Assembly (NCBI GenBank): GCA_020851615.1
Contig: JADZCL010000100.1
Location: forward strand, 1-5,604
Direction: 5' to 3'
DNA: 5,604 nucleotides
DNA from: Rubrivivax sp.
GTDB lineage: Bacteria > Pseudomonadota > Gammaproteobacteria > Burkholderiales > Burkholderiaceae_C
Every line of letters begins with the position of its first letter. Within the stretch, counting starts at the first letter, position 1. A program made the position numbers and the translations under genes. Under the pieces are notes generated by a model, which saw only the letters and a program-made list of their open reading frames with translations, had not been told where the DNA came from and did no database searches. Below are positions 1 to 5,604 of the stretch, in pieces.

Positions 1-1092
1 ACCAACCGCGACCTGCTGTTCTGGACCACGCCCCAGCGCGACGCCGCGTTCCGCGCGCTCGACCGCATCCCGCTGCTGGCCCGCTCGCACGTCGTGCTGC
101 CGGGCGCACAGGTCAGCCCGCTGCCGCCGGGGCCGCCGCTGAAGCTCCCGCTTGACGTCGATGCCTACATGGCCGGCCAGCGCAGTGCGGCGCTGCTGGT
201 GCTGCACAACGGGCTCCTGCGCCTGGAGCGCTACGGCCTGGACTTCGACGGCAGCGGGCGCTGGACGAGCTTCTCGGTGGCCAAGTCGTTCACGTCGACG
301 CTGGTGGGCGCAGCACTTGCCGATGGTCACATCCGCAGCATGGACGACAAGGTGAGCGACTACATCGTCGACATGAAGGGCTCGGCCTACGACGACGTCA
401 GCGTGCGCCAGTTGCTGACCATGACCTCGGGCGTGCAGTGGAACGAGGACTACGCCGATCCGCAGTCGGACGTCGCGCGCTTCAACAAGCACCAGCCCGA
501 GCCCGGCGTCGACGCGCTGGTGAGTTACATGCGGCGCCTGCCCCGGGCCGCGCCGCCGGGCACGCGCTGGCACTACAGCACCGGCGAGACCAACCTGATC
601 GGCATCCTCGTGATGCGCGCAACCCAGCGGCCATTGGCGCAATACCTGCAGGAGAAGATCTGGCAGCACATCGGCGTCGAGCAACAGGCGACCTGGCTGC
701 TCAGCAAGAGCGGCGCCGAGATCAGCGGCTGCTGCATCCAGGCCTCGCCACGGGACTACGCGCGCTTTGGCCAGTTCATCCTCGACGGCGCGCAGGTCGG
801 CGGCCGCAGCATCGTGCCCGCGGGCTGGCTGGCCGAGGCCACGCACAAGCAGGCCGACATCGGCGTGCCCGGGCGCGGCTACGGCTACCAGTGGTGGACC
901 TACGACGACGGAAGCTTTGCCGCGCGTGGCATTTTCGGACAGGGCATCTTCATCGACCCGAAGCGGCGCGTGGTGGTCGTCGTCAATGCCGACTGGGGCG
1001 GCGGTGCGAGTGACCCCGTCGCCCACCCCGCCCGCGATGCCTTCTACCGCGCCGTGCAGCAGGCCGTCGATGCCGAGGCGGCGGGGCATTGA
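1..1092 (+). CDS. Serine hydrolase, beta-lactamase/esterase fold (5'-truncated by window edge)
   Basis: The reading frame is open from base 1, and its first 31 codons look coding. The GTG at 94 is therefore probably internal, and the true start lies upstream. The visible 363 residues have the class C beta-lactamase / penicillin-binding-protein-like fold shared by esterases and NylB-type amidases. The nucleophile motif S-V-A-K is at codons 92-95 (274-285). A tyrosine motif, Y-S-T, follows at codons 192-194 (574-582) inside a typical P-G-T-R-W-x-Y-S-T-G stretch. The usual third K-T-G box is not seen; G-Q-G at codons 313-315 (937-945) sits about where it would be. That favours an esterase or amidase over a true beta-lactamase. 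Location and substrate cannot be told without the N-terminus. No functional link to the nitrite genes is evident. It ends with TGA 22 bp before the Fnr-type box. Confidence 0.88.
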   Translation, partial: TNRDLLFWTTPQRDAAFRALDRIPLLARSHVVLPGAQVSPLPPGPPLKLPLDVDAYMAGQRSAALLVLHNGLLRLERYGLDFDGSGRWTSFSVAKSFTSTLVGAALADGHIRSMDDKVSDYIVDMKGSAYDDVSVRQLLTMTSGVQWNEDYADPQSDVARFNKHQPEPGVDALVSYMRRLPRAAPPGTRWHYSTGETNLIGILVMRATQRPLAQYLQEKIWQHIGVEQQATWLLSKSGAEISGCCIQASPRDYARFGQFILDGAQVGGRSIVPAGWLAEATHKQADIGVPGRGYGYQWWTYDDGSFAARGIFGQGIFIDPKRRVVVVVNADWGGGASDPVAHPARDAFYRAVQQAVDAEAAGH

Positions 1093-1113
1093 GGCTGGCC
1101 TATCATCGGTCGT

Positions 1114-1127
1114 TTGACTTTTCTCAA
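1114..1127. promoter_or_regulatory. Fnr/Dnr-type operator upstream of the regulator gene
   Basis: TTGACTTTTCTCAA is an exact TTGA-N6-TCAA match to the operator core bound by Fnr- and Dnr-family dimers. It lies in the 133-bp gap before the Crp/Fnr regulator, centred about 105 bp before its ATG. A weak -10-like TAGAAG at 1173-1178 would put the box near -64, a class I-like position, but this promoter placement is speculative. The context suggests autoregulation or activation by another Fnr-type protein. Confidence 0.6.
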
Positions 1128-1225
1128 CTGACCCATCCGGCGCGCTGCAGAACGCGCCCGCGCCTGCCTGCATAGAAGAACCGGCCCGCCCCGTCAGCGG
1201 CTTCAACCTGCCTCGCTACCTGTCG

Positions 1226-1885
1226 ATGCAGCCGCTGTTCCAGGAGATGGACGCCCTCGAGCTCGACCGGCTCGCGCAGGGCTGCTCGTTGCGTCGCCTC
1301 GTGCGCGGCGAGATGGTGTTTCGGGTCGGCGAGCCCTGCAACGCCTTTCACGTCGCAGTCACGGGACAGGTCAAGCTCTACGTCGTTTCACCGACGGGTG
1401 CCGAGAAGGTGATCGAGATCATCGGCCCGGGCCAGAGCTTTGCCGAGGCGCTGATGTTCACCGGCCGGCCCTACATCCTCAACGCACAGACGCTGGCCGA
1501 CTCGCTGGTGCTCTCGATCGGCAAGGCGGCCGTGGTCGGCGAGGTCGAGCGCGATCCGCGATTTGCCATGCGCATGCTGGCGGGCATCTCGCGGCGTCTG
1601 CATGGCCTGATCCACGACGTCGAGAGCTACGCGCTGCACAGCGGCATGCAGCGCGTGATCGGCTACCTGCTGCGCGACCAGGTGGCCGAGGACTGCGTCA
1701 GCGGCGAGGTGCTCACCGTCTCGCTGCCGGTGAGCAAGGCCACCATCGCCTCGCGCCTGTCGCTCACGCCGGAGTACTTCTCGCGCGTGCTGCACGAACT
1801 CGAGGCCGCGGGCCTGGTGCGCATCGACAAGCGCGACGTGCACATCCTCGACGTGCAGCGTCTCTCGACCTACCAGCCGCGCTGA
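1226..1885 (+). CDS. Crp/Fnr-family transcriptional regulator, Dnr/NnrR-like
   Basis: This 219-residue protein has the full Crp/Fnr layout. An effector-binding beta-roll spans about residues 18-105. A long dimerisation helix follows at about 110-138. The C-terminal winged helix-turn-helix is at about 165-200, with recognition helix T-P-E-Y-F-S-R-V-L-H at 181-190. E183, S186 and R187 reproduce the E-x-x-S-R pattern with which Fnr reads TTGA. The N-terminal cysteine cluster of Fnr is absent; the three cysteines (C20, C38, C157) are scattered. It is therefore unlikely to be an iron-sulfur oxygen sensor and more likely a Dnr/NnrR-type NO-responsive regulator. The symbol dnr is plausible but not assigned. 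ATG 1226 is the only standard start in this frame after the stop at 1115-1117, yet it has no Shine-Dalgarno sequence. The neighbouring nirS and the TTGA-N6-TCAA boxes support control of nitrite respiration. A heme cofactor is inferred from the family, not seen. Confidence 0.88.
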   Translation: MQPLFQEMDALELDRLAQGCSLRRLVRGEMVFRVGEPCNAFHVAVTGQVKLYVVSPTGAEKVIEIIGPGQSFAEALMFTGRPYILNAQTLADSLVLSIGKAAVVGEVERDPRFAMRMLAGISRRLHGLIHDVESYALHSGMQRVIGYLLRDQVAEDCVSGEVLTVSLPVSKATIASRLSLTPEYFSRVLHELEAAGLVRIDKRDVHILDVQRLSTYQPR

Positions 1886-1907
1886 GGCCGCGCGCCTTCA
1901 GCGCGGC
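1876..1907. terminator. Bidirectional hairpin containing both convergent stop codons
   Basis: The arms GCCGCGCTGA (1876-1885) and TCAGCGCGGC (1898-1907) pair perfectly. The stem continues with GGC (1886-1888) against GCC (1894-1896) past one unpaired T at 1897, leaving a 5-base loop. It sits between two convergent genes 12 bp apart and includes the last codons and stop of both. No T-run follows on either strand, so intrinsic termination is uncertain. It may instead protect 3' ends or pause polymerase. Confidence 0.5.
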
Positions 1908-2620
1908 AGCAGGCGTGCTGCGCGCAGGTCGATCGCGAGCGGCGCGCCGCCGCGACGATCGGGCACGACGAGCAGCTCGCGGGCAGCACCCCCGGCCGCA
2001 TCGGCGGCCGACACCTGCGGCTGGGCACGTGCAAGGTCGGGATCGGCATCGACCTCAAAGCGCGCGATCGTCCGCCGCACGTCCAGGTGCACCAGCACGA
2101 GCACGGCACGCGGACCCTGCGCCGTCGAACGATCGGCCGCACGGCCGAGCACATAGGCCCCATGGGTGGCCAGCGCGGGCCCGGGCAGCGGCTCCTCCAG
2201 GCGCGTGCGCCGCACGCCCAGGAAGCCGGGCTTGGCGATCGCCTCGCCCATGCGGTAGTCGTGGACGTAGCCGTCGAAGATGGGCTCGGCGCCCGGGTCC
2301 AGCGGAATCTCCCACAGCTCGGGCATGCCGGCGAAGGCGACGACGAAGCTGCGCCGCGCAGCCGGGGCCTGGAACGCAGCGGGCCGCCCGCGTTCCCGGC
2401 CATCGAGCGAGACCGCAGCATGCGCACGCCGCAGCGAGCCATCGCCCGTGGCGTGCACCACGACGCCCTCGCCATTGGCGTCGATGCGGATCTGCCAGCG
2501 CCCATCGGCCGATTGCAGGCCCGGCCGCGCTGCCCCTGCCCCTGCCCTTGCCGTGTGTACGCCGGCCAGCAGCAAGGCCAGTTGCAGCGTGAAGCGCCGC
2601 CGCGCCGCGTGCCAGACCAT
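1898..2620 (-). CDS. Short exported heme d1 propeller-like protein (NirF/NirN/NirS-related)
   Basis: This 240-residue protein starts at ATG 2618-2620, chosen because AGAGG lies 7 bases upstream. A longer frame from 2665 would begin inside the hairpin below nirS and push the signal peptide inward. Residues 1-26 form an export signal: R-R-R-F at 7-10, a hydrophobic stretch, then A-R-A. R-R-x-F hints at Tat export, though Sec is possible. Residues about 36-195 resemble the middle of d1 beta-propellers as I recall them from NirF/NirN-like proteins. The best marker is the run P-E-L-W-E-I-P-L-D-P (100-109) followed by G-Y-V-H-D-Y-R-M-G-E (117-126) and V-R-R-T-R-L (136-141). A strand-like segment, V-H-L-D-V-R-R-T-I-A, is at 177-186. 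There is no CxxCH, so no c-type heme. NirF is near 390 residues, so this could supply only about half a propeller. A periplasmic role in d1 insertion, or as a NirS partner, is inference. Its C-terminal 50 residues are unrecognised. Confidence 0.75.
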   Translation of the reverse strand: MVWHAARRRFTLQLALLLAGVHTARAGAGAARPGLQSADGRWQIRIDANGEGVVVHATGDGSLRRAHAAVSLDGRERGRPAAFQAPAARRSFVVAFAGMPELWEIPLDPGAEPIFDGYVHDYRMGEAIAKPGFLGVRRTRLEEPLPGPALATHGAYVLGRAADRSTAQGPRAVLVLVHLDVRRTIARFEVDADPDLARAQPQVSAADAAGGAARELLVVPDRRGGAPLAIDLRAARLLPR

Positions 2621-2627
2621 CGGAGTG

Positions 2628-2632
2628 CCTCT
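2628..2632 (-). promoter_or_regulatory. Ribosome binding site of the d1-like gene
   Basis: AGAGG on the minus strand lies 7 bases before the ATG at 2620. It decides this start over the in-frame ATG at 2665, which falls within the hairpin. Confidence 0.6.
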
Positions 2633-2641
2633 GCAAAGGGC

Positions 2642-2678
2642 ACGGGGGGCCGGAGCGCAACGCACTCCGGCCCCCCGT
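2642..2678 (-). terminator. Strong GC hairpin between nirS and the d1-like gene
   Basis: A perfect 14-bp stem pairs 2642-2655 with 2665-2678 around a 9-base loop. It begins 17 bases past the nirS stop in the direction of transcription. Only a short TTT follows on the minus strand, so it may be a leaky terminator or a 3'-end stabiliser. Either would give more nirS message than message for the downstream gene. No separate promoter is obvious in the remaining 21 bases before the next ATG. Confidence 0.6.
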
Positions 2679-2695
2679 CAATCACTCAGGCGTTG

Positions 2696-4569
<1,874 letters not shown>

Positions 4570-4641
4570 GTCAGGCGGATTTGTCCAGACCATGCTTGCG
4601 CCATCCCAACATCCGAGCGCCCAAGTCGCCTTCGTTGTCCG

Positions 4642-5184
4642 ATGGCCGCGCGACACAGCGAGCAATTCGTGACGCACCAGCCAAATCAGGGCACCGGCCC
4701 AAGTGATCCCTTGGCGCGCCTGGAGGCCGCACACGAACGCGTTCGGCGCTCGCTGATCCAGATGGAACGCCTGGCGGCGCGCCTGCCCGTACACGGCTGC
4801 GACGCGCACACGGCCCGCATGGCGCACGACGTGCTGGAGTGCTTCGACTTCCTCGCCCCCCAGCATCACGAGGAAGAAGAGCGCCACCTCGTGCCCCTCT
4901 TGCGCGCCGCCGGTGACGAAGCCTTCGCCGCACAGATCGAGCAGGAGCATCACGAGTTGCACCGCCAATGGCTGGCCCTGCGCGGCGGCCTCTGCGAAGT
5001 GGCCAGCAGCACCTGGGTGGCCGCGGGACCGGCGGAGTTCGTCGCCTGGGCACGCTACGCGGCGCTCTACCGCATGCACATCGCCGCCGAGGAAGCCAAC
5101 GCCTTCCCTGCTGCACGCATGGCGCTGGATCCGGCTGCCGCGGCGCAGATCGGGCACGAGATGACCGGGCGCAACCGGTCCTGA
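4642..5184 (+). CDS. Hemerythrin (HHE) domain protein, divergent from nirS
   Basis: This is a 180-residue protein starting at ATG 4642. No signal peptide or membrane segment is seen, so it is probably cytoplasmic. It reads as a four-helix bundle with an alternating diiron ligand set: H31 (A-A-H-E-R-V), H75/H76 with E79/E80 (Q-H-H-E-E-E-E), H103/H104 (E-H-H-E-L-H) and H146 with E150 (M-H-I-A-A-E-E). Hemerythrin-like proteins bind oxygen, NO or iron, or repair NO-damaged iron centres. An NO-related role is inferred from the nirS neighbourhood. It lacks the N-terminal cysteine-containing ScdA domain of YtfE/DnrN, so it is not a standard member of that repair family. Earlier in-frame ATGs at 4477 and 4522 were rejected because they would make a non-conserved leader overlapping the regulatory repeats. 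No clear ribosome site precedes 4642, and GTG 4669 is an alternative. Divergent transcription allows shared control with nirS. Confidence 0.82.
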   Translation: MAARHSEQFVTHQPNQGTGPSDPLARLEAAHERVRRSLIQMERLAARLPVHGCDAHTARMAHDVLECFDFLAPQHHEEEERHLVPLLRAAGDEAFAAQIEQEHHELHRQWLALRGGLCEVASSTWVAAGPAEFVAWARYAALYRMHIAAEEANAFPAARMALDPAAAAQIGHEMTGRNRS

Positions 5185-5259
5185 AGAGCCGCAGCGCCGC
5201 AGCACCGCAAACGGCGTGGGGCCAGAATGGGCGCCCCACCGCCTCACCTCACGTGCTGC

Positions 5260-5604
5260 ATGAACCTGCCTACCTACCGCGCCCTGGGCCGCAGCGGCTT
5301 TGCCGTCGCGCCGCTGGCCTTTGGCGGCAACGTCTTCGGCTGGACCGCCGACGAGCCGACTTCCTTCGCCTTGCTGGACGCCTTCGTCGGTGACGGCTTC
5401 AATCTCGTCGACACGGCCGACGTCTACTCACGCTGGGCACCTGGCCATCATGGCGGCGAGTCGGAGACCGTGCTCGGCCGCTGGCTGGCCGCACGCCCGG
5501 GCCTGCGCCAGCGCATTGTGCTGGCGACCAAGGTCGGCATGGACATGGGTGAGGGGCGCACCGGCCTGCGCCCCGCGCGCATCCGGCAGGCGGTGGACGA
5601 CTCG
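5260..5604 (+). CDS. Aldo/keto reductase family oxidoreductase (3'-truncated by window edge)
   Basis: The first 115 residues of an NAD(P)H-dependent (beta/alpha)8-barrel oxidoreductase are visible. It opens with the characteristic Y-R-A-L-G-R-S-G-F stretch and G-G-N-V-F-G at residues 22-27. Three members of the catalytic tetrad are present: D51 and Y56 in V-D-T-A-D-V-Y, and K91 in A-T-K-V-G. The catalytic histidine and cofactor loops lie beyond the window. Family enzymes reduce aldehydes or ketones to alcohols in the cytoplasm; the substrate cannot be inferred. The start at ATG 5260 places the conserved strand near the N-terminus, as usual. An in-frame ATG at 5227 would add 11 unconvincing residues, and neither has a clear ribosome site. 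The 75-bp gap after the hemerythrin gene leaves open read-through from that gene. Confidence 0.9.
   Translation, partial: MNLPTYRALGRSGFAVAPLAFGGNVFGWTADEPTSFALLDAFVGDGFNLVDTADVYSRWAPGHHGGESETVLGRWLAARPGLRQRIVLATKVGMDMGEGRTGLRPARIRQAVDDS

Noticed and set aside
94..96. GTG 94 as the real start of the serine hydrolase
   Set aside because: The frame is open and coding-like back to base 1, so the gene almost certainly begins outside the window.
2621..2665. A longer d1-like protein starting at ATG 2665
   Set aside because: It would start inside the hairpin loop and place 15 arginine- and cysteine-containing residues before the signal peptide, while ATG 2620 has a well-spaced AGAGG.
5163..5180. 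GACCGG / CCGGTC inverted repeat at the end of the hemerythrin gene
   Set aside because: It lies within coding sequence, is only 6 bp and has no T-run; repeats of this size are expected in GC-rich DNA.
5213..5243. Imperfect hairpin before the aldo/keto reductase as a terminator
   Set aside because: Only six pairs (TGGGGC/GCCCCA) are continuous and there is no T-run. The CAGAAT inside (5223-5228) could equally be a -10 element, so neither reading is well supported.

Overview
The window looks like part of a GC-rich proteobacterial chromosome, most like a betaproteobacterial (Burkholderiales-type) denitrifier. This is judged from the strong G/C preference at third codon positions and from protein resemblance only; the genus cannot be named. 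Its centre is a compact nitrite-respiration cluster of four genes (about 1110-5184). It lies between two genes with no evident link to denitrification, both cut by the window edges: the 3' part of a beta-lactamase-fold serine hydrolase (1-1092) and the 5' part of an aldo/keto reductase (5260 to the end).

The cluster, left to right: a Crp/Fnr-superfamily regulator of the Dnr/NnrR kind on the plus strand (1226-1885); on the minus strand, a short Tat- or Sec-exported protein resembling the middle of a heme d1 beta-propeller (1898-2620); nirS, the cytochrome cd1 nitrite reductase, also on the minus strand (2696-4429); and a hemerythrin (HHE) protein diverging from nirS on the plus strand (4642-5184). 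nirS is complete, and every heme-binding and catalytic residue I could align is present. It is read before the d1-like gene; the two are separated by 75 bp holding a 14-bp GC-rich hairpin.

The regulatory logic can be read from the DNA. Two perfect TTGA-N6-TCAA palindromes, the operator type recognised by Fnr/Dnr proteins, occur in the window. One lies upstream of the regulator (1114-1127) and one lies in the nirS/hemerythrin divergent promoter region (4505-4518). The regulator's recognition helix carries the E-x-x-S-R pattern that Fnr uses to read TTGA. A likely circuit is that low oxygen and NO activate the regulator, which drives nirS, perhaps itself, and possibly the hemerythrin gene. NirS makes NO in the periplasm, and the cytoplasmic diiron protein may buffer NO, oxygen or iron.

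The least familiar part is the small d1-propeller-like protein beside nirS, which is about half the length of NirF or NirN. No heme d1 biosynthesis genes, nitric oxide reductase genes or electron-donor cytochromes are present here, so they must be elsewhere in the genome or be absent. I saw no tRNA, rRNA, CRISPR array, insertion sequence or phage feature.
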